A stretch of 64,000 nt of DNA from Rhizophlyctis rosea (taxonomy: Eukaryota; Chytridiomycota; Chytridiomycetes; Rhizophlyctidales; Rhizophlyctidaceae), in assembly GCA_027596075.1 (NCBI GenBank), contig JADGJC010000094.1, forward strand, positions 62,001 through 126,000. The letters run 5' to 3'. The first letter of the stretch is position 1. Each line of letters opens with the position of its first letter. Position numbers and translations under genes: made by a program. Under the pieces are notes generated by a model. The model ran no database searches, was not told the origin of the DNA, and saw nothing but the letters and a program-made list of their open reading frames with translations. Positions 48,768 through 60,700 of this stretch are shown here, in pieces.

Positions 48768-49166
48768 CTATTTCTTTACTTGCTTGCTTGTAAGACCGAA
48801 ATGCCCATATGTGAGGCGCATGCATTCCAAAGCATTACCACAAGTTTGAATACACATGAATATGATAGTGTAACATTCCGTCATCTGGACGGTCCGGTGC
48901 CACTTGGGGTGGTCGGGGAGGCGAAATGACTGACTTGGTTCATCCTGTACTGTATCTATTTTTTGGTATCTTACTGAAACATGTTTGGAAGGGTATTGCT
49001 GATCGAAATGAAGAATGGCTGATCGTTCATCCACTTGGAAATTGAAAGGAGGGGCCCTAGATGCTTGGTATGCTTCAACAGCGTAAGTTTGCTTGTGGAA
49101 GTATGTGGATGTCAGTTTGAGTGTGGCTATTATGGCGAAGAGTGCGCCAAGTGCGTAGTCATCCAT
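48768..49166 (-). CDS. Hypothetical protein with N-terminal hydrophobic segment
   Basis: 132 codons from the ATG at 49166: MDDYALGALFAIIATLKLTS forms a probable membrane segment or signal anchor, followed by YFHKQTYAVEAYQASRAPPF and a short soluble part. No family recognised. No close neighbour suggests a role. It is the longest frame of its stretch and has protein-like composition, but support is weak. Confidence 0.35.
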   Translation of the reverse strand: MDDYALGALFAIIATLKLTSTYFHKQTYAVEAYQASRAPPFNFQVDERSAILHFDQQYPSKHVSVRYQKIDTVQDEPSQSFRLPDHPKWHRTVQMTECYTIIFMCIQTCGNALECMRLTYGHFGLTSKQVKK

Positions 49167-49685
49167 TGCGTGTGTTTATTGCATTAGTAACAGTAACTAT
49201 CGTGTCAGTAGTCTTCCTCCACTTCATCAGTCTTCCAAAAGGACACGACCTGGTGATGCACACCGTGAATTTCAATCGCGAAGCCATGCCAAAGTTGGGT
49301 CGCTCACACGTGACATTTTCGGCCGCCACGACGACGCGTTCCGGTTCACTGGCGAACTTTCACTAACAAACTACATAGATAAGCCACCGACCGAACAATG
49401 TCCTAGCAAGTTCACGGTGTGTGATGACCCGTTTGCCTTACGTCAGCAAATTCCAGATCAGCCTGGGATCACCAGTTGAGGGCACTACTTTACCCTCCTG
49501 GTTGCGTTCCTTTGCGCTTGTCGCTCCAACATTCTTTTTTTTGAAGAGTTTTTGGTTTTGGTATACTGCTGCCTTCGCTGTAGTTGCAATGATCAGTGCA
49601 TTCAGCACATACCAGCCAAGGTAGGATTGATCACTTGTTTCCATCCATCCACCTGGAGCATCAAACTAACACAGAAAATCAAAGC
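49167..49685. other. Intergenic region with short hydrophobic ORFs
   Basis: About 520 bases. A frame at 49424-49624 contains a possible transmembrane segment (FFLKSFWFWYTAAFAVVAMI) but has no other support. Otherwise promoter of the downstream ORF. Confidence 0.3.
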
Positions 49686-50840
49686 ATGTATCCCTTTTCA
49701 AACAGACCGATAGACCTATCCCCCCAAAACTCCCTCGAACTCTCCATCGAAGCAAACACCTCAAACCAACTCCTCCGCACCCTAACACCCCACGAAGCCC
49801 GTACCTTCACCCTCCAAAACCGCACCACCCTCGCCGCCCACGCCGTCCACACCTCCAACACCACCGCCCTCCACCTCCTCCTCACCCACAATGCCGACCC
49901 CCTCCCCAAACTAACCCAAACAACCAAAACCGACCACCCCCTCTTCCCCGCAACCCCACAAATCATCACCCTCCTAACAACCCACTACGCCCACTCCCCA
50001 ACAGCCCTAACAACCTACTTCTGGCGCCTCCTCTACCGCTCCATAGAAGCCTTCGCCCCGCAACAACTCATCAACACCATCCCCCTCCTCCTCCCACAAA
50101 TCACCCTCCTCCAACCGCACGCAAAACCCCTGATCTACCAATGGGTCTACTCTCTCTTCCAAAACATCCGCGACGAAGAAGGTCAATTCAACCGTTCGTG
50201 GGTGCCGCAACTCTTGCAAATTCTGTCATTACCCACCGCGTGGATGACAACCTACCTCCCAACCCCATACCGCCTCATAGCTTGGTGCCTCCCCCGCGCG
50301 CCCGCAAACCGATTTGAGCGCAGCACGTCAAACGGCGGTGAAGCGGGCGGAGTGTTGTGTCGTAAAGAAGGGATGGAAATGGCCAAAGTCATCCTATCCA
50401 AACACATATGTGGCGACCCAAAAGGCGTTTTTACGCTTCTAGAGCTATTGCGGTTATATAGAGATCGCGAAAGGGTCAAACGAAGTCTATTTTCACCTTC
50501 AGGTAGATTCACAATGAACGGTGTCCCCATTCCACTCCCCCCACCAGCAGCACGGGTTTCCCTACCACCCTTATTACGAGACGGAGCCTGCGCGGAGACT
50601 TTCAAAGCCATTGCATTGGAGGTTGCAAAGACGCATGTGAAGAGACGGAGGGAGGTTGTGAAGACTTTGTGGTTGGTTAGACTTAGGGGACGGAGTAAGG
50701 ATGCGAGTGAGGAGTTGAGGAGGGAGTTTATTGTGTTTTGTGAGATGGAGTTGTTTAGGCTTGTTTGTGAGTATACGGGATGGAGTAAGAAGTTGAGTGA
50801 GGAGGATGTGTTGAGGGAGGCGGGGTTTGAGTGTTTTTGA
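49686..50840 (+). CDS. Hypothetical protein with ankyrin-like N-terminus
   Basis: An uninterrupted frame of 384 codons from the ATG at 49686 (MYPFSNRPIDLSPQNSLELS). HEARTFTLQNRTTLAAHAVH and TSNTTALHLLLTHNADPLPK resemble ankyrin repeats. The middle is helical (FWRLLYRSIEAFAPQQLINT), and the C-terminal third is basic (VKRRREVVKTLWLVRLRGRS). It resembles the ankyrin-type proteins expanded in chytrids, but the match is weak. The coding strand is about 79% A+C near 49741-49860 and about 77% G+T near 50701-50760, although the frame is continuous. No intron seen. Function unknown. Confidence 0.7.
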   Translation: MYPFSNRPIDLSPQNSLELSIEANTSNQLLRTLTPHEARTFTLQNRTTLAAHAVHTSNTTALHLLLTHNADPLPKLTQTTKTDHPLFPATPQIITLLTTHYAHSPTALTTYFWRLLYRSIEAFAPQQLINTIPLLLPQITLLQPHAKPLIYQWVYSLFQNIRDEEGQFNRSWVPQLLQILSLPTAWMTTYLPTPYRLIAWCLPRAPANRFERSTSNGGEAGGVLCRKEGMEMAKVILSKHICGDPKGVFTLLELLRLYRDRERVKRSLFSPSGRFTMNGVPIPLPPPAARVSLPPLLRDGACAETFKAIALEVAKTHVKRRREVVKTLWLVRLRGRSKDASEELRREFIVFCEMELFRLVCEYTGWSKKLSEEDVLREAGFECF

Positions 50841-51161
50841 ATGGGTGAGGCGGGGCCTGTGAGGTAACTGGCGGCAGGAGAGACTATATACCCGAGCCTT
50901 GTACATACATTAAATTATCATGACATTCAGTATGTGTCCCCAGCGGCGTGAGGCAAGGCTGGTATGCTGGACCGAACAAAATTGCAAACTGCTGGCGCAT
51001 GTCAACGCATCTTGCGAGATCCCGCACAGCATCGGTCCACGAGCAAAGGGCTATACCACCCTTTCAACATAACATTTCAAACCCATTAAGCACGAGCAAT
51101 GTGTTTCACTTAAAAGGAAGCGCGCTAAATACAGTCGACATATATTGTGCACAGAGAAAAC
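50841..51161. other. Short convergent intergenic region
   Basis: About 320 bases of 3' flank of two convergent genes. Nothing else seen. Confidence 0.35.
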
Positions 51162-51734
51162 TCATCGCGCAGTCTGCCCAGCAGCCCCCGTAGCCGCTCC
51201 CGCAACCCCAACCTGTCCCGCCGCCGCCGTCCCATCCCCAGAAGAACTCGGCGCCTTAAACGAAGCCTTCTCCCTCAAACTCTGATTCCCCTTTACATAA
51301 ATCTGCTCCGGATCATGCATCTCCGGCGGCCGATGAACATACGGGTCAACCTCGAACTCATCCTCCGCCTCCAACCCACTCGCCACCCTCTTCTCCTCCT
51401 TCCTTACAGCCCGATTCTTCCGCTCCACACTATGCTGAATCTCCCAATGCTTGGACTTGTCCTTTTTGGGGTCGTATGTTGATGTTGGGTGGTGGTGGGA
51501 GGAGAGCTTGCGGTCGGTTTTGGCGGGGCGGTGGGCTTCGGTGTCTGCGGCTGGTGGGTCGGCGAGGGCGTCGTTGAAGTCTAGCATGGTTTTTTCGAGG
51601 TTTTCGGGTGTTGGGTCGGGGTTTTTTTGTGGGATTTCGTGGGGTTGGCGGAGGAGGGTTGGGGTTGTGCGGAGAGTTCGGGTGAGGAGGTGGAGGCGGG
51701 GCAGGGGTTGACGTTGACGGAGGAAGAGGTGCAT
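51162..51734 (-). CDS. Hypothetical protein, predicted mitochondrial
   Basis: 190 codons from the ATG at 51734. The N-terminus (MHLFLRQRQPLPRLHLLTRT, then LRTTPTLLRQ) is Arg/Leu/Thr-rich with no acidic residues, as expected of a mitochondrial presequence. It is followed by NLEKTMLDFNDALADPP, a charged region (KDKSKHWEIQHSVERKNRAV, RKEEKRVASGLEAEDEFEVD) and YVHRPPEMHDPEQIYVKGNQ, then a low-complexity Gly/Ala tail. No family is recognised. The coding frame crosses a very sharp flip in strand composition near 51480 without interruption. Confidence 0.6.
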   Translation of the reverse strand: MHLFLRQRQPLPRLHLLTRTLRTTPTLLRQPHEIPQKNPDPTPENLEKTMLDFNDALADPPAADTEAHRPAKTDRKLSSHHHPTSTYDPKKDKSKHWEIQHSVERKNRAVRKEEKRVASGLEAEDEFEVDPYVHRPPEMHDPEQIYVKGNQSLREKASFKAPSSSGDGTAAAGQVGVAGAATGAAGQTAR

Positions 51735-52209
51735 GGTTTTGTCCTGAAGTATGATATGTCAAGAAGTGATTTTGAATGATACTATTAGGTAGGTGCCTAT
51801 AGAACTATGTCTTGGGGTCCTTCAAATTGTAGAGAAAAAGGAGGTCACGGTTCAACTTCGTGTGAATTGTCAAGATGGGTGTGAGAGAGGTGTTTCTGAG
51901 CCAATTTTATATCTACGCGCAAGCACCTTTCTGGGCCCATGTCCAAGTTTACGTCATTCGCCGAGCCCCAGCACCACCCCTTACATAAAACACGTGACTT
52001 GCCTCGTGATTTTAATAAATAAGTCAGTGACACCACCACGCCCGGGCCAATGGCTGTGCCACCTGTCAAAACTCCTGTCAAATCGTCAAATGTCAAAAAG
52101 CGTTCAAAGATGCCGCACTTGCCTTACCTTCTTTTCAACATCGCAGTCATATTCAGTCTCACTTTTGTAAAGCTTAGGGTGTTTCCTGAAGTCCTGCACA
52201 GCTTGCAAA
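51735..52209. other. Divergent intergenic region
   Basis: About 475 bases; promoter of the mitochondrial-type gene (-) and of the BTB gene (+). A frame at 52050-52283 is not convincing. Confidence 0.3.
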
Positions 52210-53275
52210 ATGAACATTGGGAGAGAAGCCTCCACGAAGCTGCAACACCAAGGTCAAGGCGAGACGCACCCAACAATGGATGATGTGGATACCTGCGACG
52301 TGACATTGCTTGTGGGGGAGGAAAAGCAACCGTTGAAAGCCCATGGGTAAGCCAGAAGCGCTTTAGTTATTGTGCTGGGAAGAAACATCACCAGGACGTG
52401 TTTTAATATTGACGTGGTCATACAGAAGCGTTCTGAGCGCTGGCTCGCCTTCCTTCGACGCAATGCTGTCAAAAGTCGGGTGGAAGTAATCCAAAACTAG
52501 AACTGTCGAACTGCCTCAATTCGAATTCTCCTCGGTGAAGGTTGTTATTGAGTACCTATATACTGGAAAACTCAATCTGGTGTGTATCCCTTTGTGAGCT
52601 GCCTTTCGCAGTATCATGAAGTACAAGCAAGATGACTCATGCTCTTGTTGATATAAGGCAATATCCTCCACGTCCAATGAAAGCGACACCTCCACTTCCA
52701 ATGAAAGCGACACCTCCAATGAAGTAGACTCACCGGCCAATACCGCAACATCCGAAGATATATCTGTGTCTCACCACTCCATGTCCCCAGAAGAATCATC
52801 GCCCGACATCTTCGCACACATCGTCGACCTACACAACATCCTGACATACTTTTGCATTACATTCCCGCGTTACCGCAATCAGTTGTTTTACCACTTGGAA
52901 CGCATGATCTTTCATGAGGAGGATATGAAGGCGCGAATGGGCATGTGGCAACGTATACAAGACAGAAACATTGAGGAATTCATTGATAGCGCTCTTGGTT
53001 CGCTTTTATACGAGATTGAAGAAGACTACCAAATCACGGATCTTATCCTATCAACATTGAACGTGAAGAATTTGAAGAAGGTCCTGAAAGAGGTTTGGAA
53101 AAAGGGTGATGGAGAGGGGTGGTGGATTAGGAGTATGTTTGACGGTTTGGGGGATTGGCTTAAGAAGTATTGTGACCCATCTCGGACGGATGAGTGTATT
53201 ATACAGAATCGCCGGGATTTGGAGGCCCTCAAGGCGGATCTATTCGATGAACTCGTGTGGATGCTTCGACGTTGA
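52210..53275 (+). pseudogene. BTB/POZ-domain protein with in-frame stop
   Basis: The ATG at 52210 leads to MDDVDTCDVTLLVGEEKQPL then KAHG, an intron (GTAAGCC...ATACAG) and SVLSAGSPSFDAMLSKVGWK. TAA at 52487-52489 interrupts the frame, after which it continues SKTRTVELPQFEFSSVKVVI and EYLYTGKLNL, completing a BTB fold. A second intron leads to a Ser/Asp repeat (SNESDTST) and a helical C-terminal domain (DIFAHIVDLHNILTYFCITF ... LFDELVWMLRR). BTB proteins act as oligomerisation or Cul3-adaptor modules; this domain order resembles fungal BTB proteins. The TAA may be a nonsense change of Glu (GAA); alternatively the 15 bases at 52486-52500, GTAATCCAAAACTAG, could be a minute intron that keeps frame. 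Confidence 0.6.
52673..52717 (+). repeat. 24-bp in-frame tandem repeat in BTB gene
   Basis: Two copies of TCCAATGAAAGCGACACCTC (24-base unit with CACT), the second cut after 21 bases, encode SNESDTST-SNESDTS. It lies at the start of the exon after the BTB domain and is likely a disordered acidic linker. Confidence 0.85.
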
Positions 53276-54207
53276 GAGGGAACGGAAAGACATATAAATT
53301 GCATGTAAGCTTACACATTATCTGTGAACCTGTTGCAAGCAAAGTTACGCAAATTGGCAATAGGCATGAGTTTCAACGCCCTTTGGTCAACTTTATCCCG
53401 CTCAACACCAAACTTGCGACGGATAGTGTGAAGGCTTTAAATTAGACAGTACACGGCTAAGTTTTACTTGGAGGCCATGGTTCATGAACGGCCATTCCCT
53501 AGGTGTCTGGTTCACTCTTCATGCAGAACTCGTTTGCCTCGCAGCTGGAGGATCATCCATCCTGAAGGCTCAAACCATCATTACGCATAACTCGAGCTTT
53601 TGCGCCAGTGGGTCAATTGGTGCTAAACATCCAGTGTTCTCATCGAGGACACGCTTCCGACACCACCAGGGCCCCGCCCAGGCGTAGCCCTCCCCGAGAG
53701 CTCCCAGGTCCCCGCTAATGGGCGCCCCAGGAAAGAGATGTTCATAAGTAAACAAATCTGTGGAACAAGAGCTTAATCTCAGCAGATCCTTCGGTCCAAC
53801 GACACCTTCACCATCAAACCATCCTCCCGACACCATCAATATCACCCACCGTGAGCCATCCACTTTTTACAAGTGAGCAGCACGTCTCTCTTTCCTCCTG
53901 CTCGATTCACTATCTTTTCCAAGCGGGTCGGGTCGGATATCCAAAAGGTAAGACTTCCTATTGTCCCATTTTCCAGCGGCCGTCCGTTGCCACGCTCCTC
54001 GCCACAGGTTTACCACCGCGCTATGTTCAGGGTCCAAGTAGGCACATGTGTTCTCCGTCCATTGCACTAGGCCTGTTGGTCCGGTCTCTGGCATGCTTCG
54101 CGCTGCAATCGTACTGTCCCGGGGCGTACAGGTGTCGGACAATAATCTACACTCTATTGCGGGAGGGGGACGGTGTTTCACTTCGGGTGGCAAATAGGTG
54201 ACCGTGA
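53276..54207. other. Intergenic region
   Basis: About 930 bases with only overlapping short ORFs on both strands and no family resemblance. No supported gene. Confidence 0.35.
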
Positions 54208-54237
54208 CAACGGGCTAGTTGTCGACAACGCCCGTTG
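54208..54237. repeat. Nested palindrome
   Basis: An outer 8-bp inverted repeat, CAACGGGC (54208-54215) with GCCCGTTG (54230-54237), encloses a perfect 12-base palindrome GTTGTCGACAAC (54218-54229). It could form a hairpin or cruciform. It lies about 75 bases upstream of the dispersed repeat copy B. Confidence 0.9.
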
Positions 54238-54313
54238 ACTAGAAGGAGGTGTGCGTCCAGAAGTAATCATGACCCGCATACGCGCAAATGCTACATGCAC
54301 TTCGAGTTCTACC

Positions 54314-54412
54314 CGACCCTGGGACCGCCTGGGGACAGTCTGGCTGGAGGCTGTAATGTCGCCATGGCCCTTTGTGGTCGTGAGGGTGGCAAGCCCCTGT
54401 AAAGACAGAGCC
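54314..54412. repeat. Dispersed repeat, copy B
   Basis: Second copy of the element at 28214-28311, same orientation, with the same 31-base 3' end. Flanking DNA differs on the 3' side. Upstream, ATAGGTGA...GACAAC faintly resembles the last hairpin unit near copy A, suggesting a longer shared element. Confidence 0.85.
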
Positions 54413-54766
54413 AAACCTTTCCGCCTTTAGAGTAGCAGTAGCATATGTTGTATCTTTGTATGGTCGTAGCGCATCCGTCGCAGTAATATCTACGTTTCCA
54501 CAATATATTGAATGTCAACGACTCAATGGTCTGCATATTCTCAGCCCTGATCCGCTAGTTTCCCTGTTAGTCGTTATTCCACGGCCTCCCCACGTCTAAC
54601 GTGTTGGGAAGCTATTTTGTCCCTTCAGAATAAAAAGATTGCATTTTCTTTTTTACAAATGTGTATCACATCAACCATCATAAGTTACAAACAAATCTCT
54701 TCCAGCACCCGATCTAACCTCGCGTGTATGTACAAACACCCCGTAAACTTTCCCCATCACCATCCC

Positions 54767-57700
54767 CTAAACATTCTTCATCCGCTTGTTAATCCCCATC
54801 TTGACCTTCTTACTAGCAAACTCCTCCGCCTTCCGTTTGCGATTCGACCGCTTCATTTCATTCTTCTGCAACCGTCGCTTAGCATGGGCTTCGGGGTTCA
54901 CCACAGCCTGTTGAGCACAAAGAACACCCAATTAGCATTCACGTTTCGCAAACACACCATCCAAACTCAAACGTCCACACATACCTGAATATCCCTCTTC
55001 ATCTTCCTTTCTCTCCTCACATCCACAATATCGCTATGCACCCGGTTGTATACTTCGATATACACAGCCGTCCCCGCATACTTTTGCAAAAGCTCCAACA
55101 CTTCTTTCGCCATCCGTCGCAAGTCGTCCGCATCTGCTCCTTTGGCCGTTTCGTCTTTTGCCGTACGGTAGAGTGTCGACACCATTGGCAATAGGTACAT
55201 TCGTAGTTTTTCTGACGGGATGAAGCCGGCGATGGCGGCGTAGAATTGGAAGACGGATTTGCGCTAATTATGGGTTGGAAGTCAGATTAGACTATTCTCC
55301 ACCAACTTTCTTTTTCGTAATAATACTTACCAGCAAAGGGCCTCGCCGCTTTCCAGTTTCGGCTCTTGCGGCATAAGACAGCTTCTGACAAAGCCAAAGC
55401 AAAGATGGCTTGGACCCGCCTGATCCATTCGCGTGGCCATTAGCCCCATCCTCCTCCATCTTCTCCCCATCCGCAACACCATCCTCCTCCGCCTCCTCAT
55501 CACTCTCTACCTCGCCAACCACACCCCTCCCCTCCTCCTCATCCAAATAGAACATACACTTCCCCAAAAAGAACAAATTCTTCACAACCTGCGTCGCCAA
55601 CTCCTGCGTAACCAACTCCGAATCCAACTGCCCCACCAACCGCCCACTCAACCCCCTCAACGCCGCCCGGTCCCTCACAAGCACATGCTCCTCCTCACTA
55701 GCCCCAACACTAGCCTGCCCCGCAACCTTCCTAGTCCTCGGATCAATAGTCGTAAACAAAATCCCCAACAACCGACTCCCAATCCTCCGAATCCACTGAT
55801 GAGGATGCAACAACAATCCAAACACCTTCGGCCAAAGATCATCCGTCTCCTTCGCCGACACAATCCCGGGAAACTGCGCAACAATTTTCCCAAAAGTATT
55901 CAAAGCATAATACCCCGCCTCCCACCCAGGAACTTCCTCTCCCTCACTCTCACCTCCGTTCCTCCCCGCAACCTCACACCCCTCCAAAATCCCCTCAATC
56001 CTCTCCAAAACCCCTCCAAGCACCCACTTCCGACTCTTCTCCCCAAACGCCTCAACAACCAACCCAAACACCTGGACCGCAGTCCTCTGTAACCCAACCT
56101 GCCCCGTAGCCGCAAACCACTTCTCCAAAAGCACAAAAATTTTGTCCATCCTCCCCACATCCAACCGCCCAAACAACGCCTTAACAAGCACACCGCTCAT
56201 CTCCCGACACTTGGCCGAATCATCATTCACGAGCGCCATAACCAACGCCACGAAAATCATCTCGCTATACCCGACAATAGCCTCATCACTAAACTTCGTG
56301 ATAACACCATTCAAAACTTCCAACACCGATTCCCGACCCGTCTCGTACTCGTAACTAAGGTTATTCACCAAATACGTCATCTGCTTCCTTAACCGCTCCT
56401 TCCCATGCGGGTAATCAAGCAAGAACTGCATGTACGCCCCGCGACACAAGTCCCGAACTTGTGCGCTCTGACTTGTAACCATGATCTGCGACACCGTGTC
56501 CATCAAATCATACACTTCTTTCACGACATACTTCCGTGACAAGATAGCTCGAATAAGCGAGAAAGTCGTGGTCTGCTTCTCCGGCTCTTGTAAGTCGGGC
56601 GCGAGGAGAGCAAGAAGAGCGACAAGTTGTTGCTGGCTGATCTCAACGTACTTGCAGTCCCGGAGGACGATGGTGAGGAGACGGAAGGCGGCTTGGACGA
56701 TTTCGGCGCTGGTGGAGAGGGATCGGGCGACGATTTCGAAGATGCGTTTGATGATCACTGGCATGGTTTCACGCAACTTAGGTAGCGGGGTCTTGGCCAA
56801 GATGGACAAAATCCGAATGGCATTAATGCAAACCGTCGAATGTTTCGAATACAACGCCCGTCCAATCTGACTCGTCAACGGATCCAACATCTGCAAATGC
56901 GTCTGATCCCTCACATCAATCTGCTCCCTCTTCAACGCCGTCAAAAGAAGCGACAACCCAAACTCAATAAACAAATGTGCATTCGCCTGGAACACCTTCA
57001 AAGGCTGAAGCGGATCATTCCGCTTAAGCTGCACCAAATGCTGCTGCTCCGTCGCCGACTTCTTCTTCGGCGCCTGTTCGCCCGCCTGCGCAATAGGAAG
57101 GTTCTCCGTAACAAGCCCATGAACAAAAATCATCAACTCCGTAACTTCCACACTAGGATTCCCATTCACTCCCAAAGCAATCTTCCGGAACACCTCCTCA
57201 ATCTGCCGAACAACCTTCACGTTATCCGTCTGCAGCATCAACTCCTTGATCGGCAACAACAAGATATCCAGCAACCGAAAACTAACAATCTTCGCAATAA
57301 GCTCAAACGAATCAAAACTCTTCGTCGTCTTGATCTCCCTCATTTTGCCTTTCAACTCCTCCACCTCCCTCTCATTTCCAGTTTCTCCAAAAATGTCCGA
57401 AACACAAATCCGCACTAGGATCTCAACACACGCGTCAAGATCTCCCGATTGGACCGTTGGCACTACGTTCGCAAGCAAGGAATGCACCGTATATCCAAGC
57501 ACGTGCAATTGATACCCTCTCGTCAACGCCCCCTCAAGTTCCTTCAGGATGAACGGGATGTACGCCGCGCCAAGCATAAGCGCAATCTTCACCAACGTGT
57601 CACGCGTCACATCCCGGATCTCCTGTCCCCTCGACCGAAGAAGGTTGCAGAGGGTAATCAATAACTTGGGAAGTTGGATGTTGATCGAGACGGCAGGAAG

Positions 57701-60700
57701 TTTTTGAAGCAATTGCGTAATGGCGATAGCAATAGGAATGCGGATGGGAATGCTTTCGTCGTCCTTGCGAGCGAGGTAGGTCTGCAACTCGGGGAGCAAC
57801 TTCCGCATGACGGTATCATGAACACGAATAGCTAATTCTCGCGCTCGTTGTGCCTCCTGTCCATCAATTTCCATCTCATTTGACCGATCTACTTCCTCAA
57901 CTTCTTCCTCTTCCTCCTCCTCCTCTTCCTCCTCCGCTACACCGCCATCCTCCTTAGCACCAGATGCCTCTCCATCCACCTCCATCTTATCCACCCCGTC
58001 TCCCGCTTCCTTCTTGCCATCCTCAACCACCTTCACCTCCCTCTTCTCCTCCACCTTCTCCACCCCATCAACCTCCATCTCATCCCCAACAACCATCTCA
58101 AAATGAAACCTCTCCAAAACCCTAATAATAACCCTAATCATAGCCTTCTCCAAATTCGGCCTCCTCACAAGCGCATTCAAAAACCGCTTCAAAACCCCAT
58201 AATAATGCCCCCACGTCAACACCTCCGCACACGCCGCAACACTCGCAATAGCTTCATTGATCAAATTATGATCCGCAACTTTATCGCTTTCAAAAATGAA
58301 GTGCGCCACGATCGGGATGAAGATATTGGCAACGGTCGTGGGACGGAGACGACGCGACGGCGCGGTGCATTCTTCGGCGAGACGACGAAGGGCTTTGAGG
58401 CGTCGATGGGTTTGGAGGTGGTAGACGTTAAGGAAGAAGTTGGCTTCTTCGTCACCCTCAGCTAAGAGACCGACCATGTCCGAGAACATAGGAGACGTCG
58501 GGAACGTCTTAACAAGCACATTAAGGACCCCCACAAACTCCCCCCTAACAACCATCGAATTAATCTTCAACGCCCTCTTGATAGCCGGAAAAACCGCATG
58601 CCTAATCATATTCATCATCTCCTCCGCCCTCCCGTCACCCGCCTCAACAAGCTCCGCCGTCCTCTTCACAAACTGACACAACCCATGCGAAGCACTACTC
58701 CGAATCGAGAACTCCCCCTCATCCTGACAATAGAAGATAAAGTTATGTAAAACCGGCAACCACTGATCCGCCGAAAACTCCACATACAACTCCCGATTAA
58801 TCTTCGTAAAAGCATCAAACCGCCGATCAAAATCAGGTTCATCCATCCTCTTCACACTCCACGCGTTCAAATCCCCAACCAACCCCGCAACTTCCACCAA
58901 CCTTCCATCAAACTCCGCAAACCGTCTCAACAACTCAACAAGTTGATCCCTCCCCTCCCTCCCCGACAAACTCGCAAACATCTGACACGCAACCCCAAAA
59001 TACTTGGTCCCAACCGGACTTTGTCCCTCCCTCGCAAACTCCAAAATCGGCAAAAAATTCGTCAAAATCTTCAACATTTCCGTCTTAAGCCCTTCCGGAA
59101 CACTCTTAGTAGGCCTCTTCAAAAACGGTAACAACAACTCCAACAACTTTGTCGCCGCCCCCGTCTCGGTAACATACACCGAAACCTTAGCCAAAATCCC
59201 CACCACCCTAGCCGGAACCGTATTCCCAAACAACCACACCGGCCGTCCCTTATCCCCAACAACCCCACTCAGCACCACATCCAAATCCCCCAACAACCCA
59301 TCAACATGCGGCTTCAACAGTCTATCAACAAGCCCTTCCTCAGGATACTCCTCCCCAAGCTGTATAACATTCTCAACAACTTTCAACACAGCCGAAATAA
59401 CCGGATCCCTAACTTTCTTTGCACTCATAATACCCAAAAGTTTCGGCATCAATTCCGCAGAATACGCATTCAACCACCCAACATACTTCAAATTCCTAGA
59501 CCAAGCCCCAAACAACCCCAAAAGCGCCGACGGAGCCTGCGTATTCTCCACACCCAATAACGGAATCCGTGGCGCAATAAACGAACCAAACATCCTCTCA
59601 ACATACGGCCTGAAATCAAACTCTAAATCCGCTTCGAAAATCTGCGAAAGACGGCGGATACCACTCGTCCGGATGTCTTTCAAAATCGCCGTTCCCGTCC
59701 CACCCGCACTCCCACCCTCTCCGCCCTCCACCGCATCATCATCACCCTCATCACCTTCAAGACCCTCCACCCCACCACGGACCTGCACAAGCTCCCTCTC
59801 AGCAAACCCAACCAAAAACATCACAACCTCCAAAACAGTCCTCAAAAACGGCACAACCCTATGCCGGAACTGCTTCACCATATCCTCCAAAACAGTCAAA
59901 AACCCAACATAACGTTTCAAAACCCCTACACCAACCTTCTCGCTCGTCCCCGCCATCGTCGCTACCTCCCCACTACCACCACCCAAAACATGCGCAAAAG
60001 GCCTGACCATCAACTCAACAACATACCCCCTCTCCTCATCCTCAACCCCCGTCAAAAACGCAAAAATAGCTGCCCGTCTCCCCCGCCGTTCCGCACGACT
60101 AGACAACCCATGACGACTGATCAACTTCCCGTAAAGGACGTTCATAAGGACTTTCATCGCTTCCGGGCGGTCCGTGATCTTTAGCGAATCGTTGATGGCG
60201 GTTATATCCAGCGTCGAGAGTGCGTCTCGGAATTTACGGTGATCAGCTAAGGAGCGGAGTGATTCCTCCAGAAGGACTACACCCGGTTGACGCCAGGTGA
60301 GGATACAGTCCAACGCCAGGGACTGAAGCTTATCTTCGCCTTTAGTTAGCAACCCCATGTATATGTCGTAAAGACGTTCATGCTCGTGCAAGCGAGTCGG
60401 ATGGCGGACTTTTGCAAACATCCCGAGGAATTCAACGATTTTGGATCGAGTCATTTTAGGCGTGTGGGTGGCAGAATCCTCTTCTTCAGGTTGTTCGTCT
60501 TCAGCAGCATCTACAGCCATAGCATCCCCCCTCTCATCCCGGAACAACTCCAAAAACAGCGGCACGATCGACTTTGATTCGCTCTCAACAAGGTGAGGGA
60601 TAAGCGTCAACGTACGAATGAGCTGCGCGTAATACTTCATGTAATCCAATCGGCTTTCTGACCCCATGTCGCGCTAACAGAACATAATTCACAAAGCCGA

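Noticed and set aside
55433..60184. Multiple plus-strand ORFs rich in Pro, Asn and Leu
   Set aside because: Antisense shadows of the UTP20 exon in A+C-rich stretches; the UTP20 frame is unambiguous.
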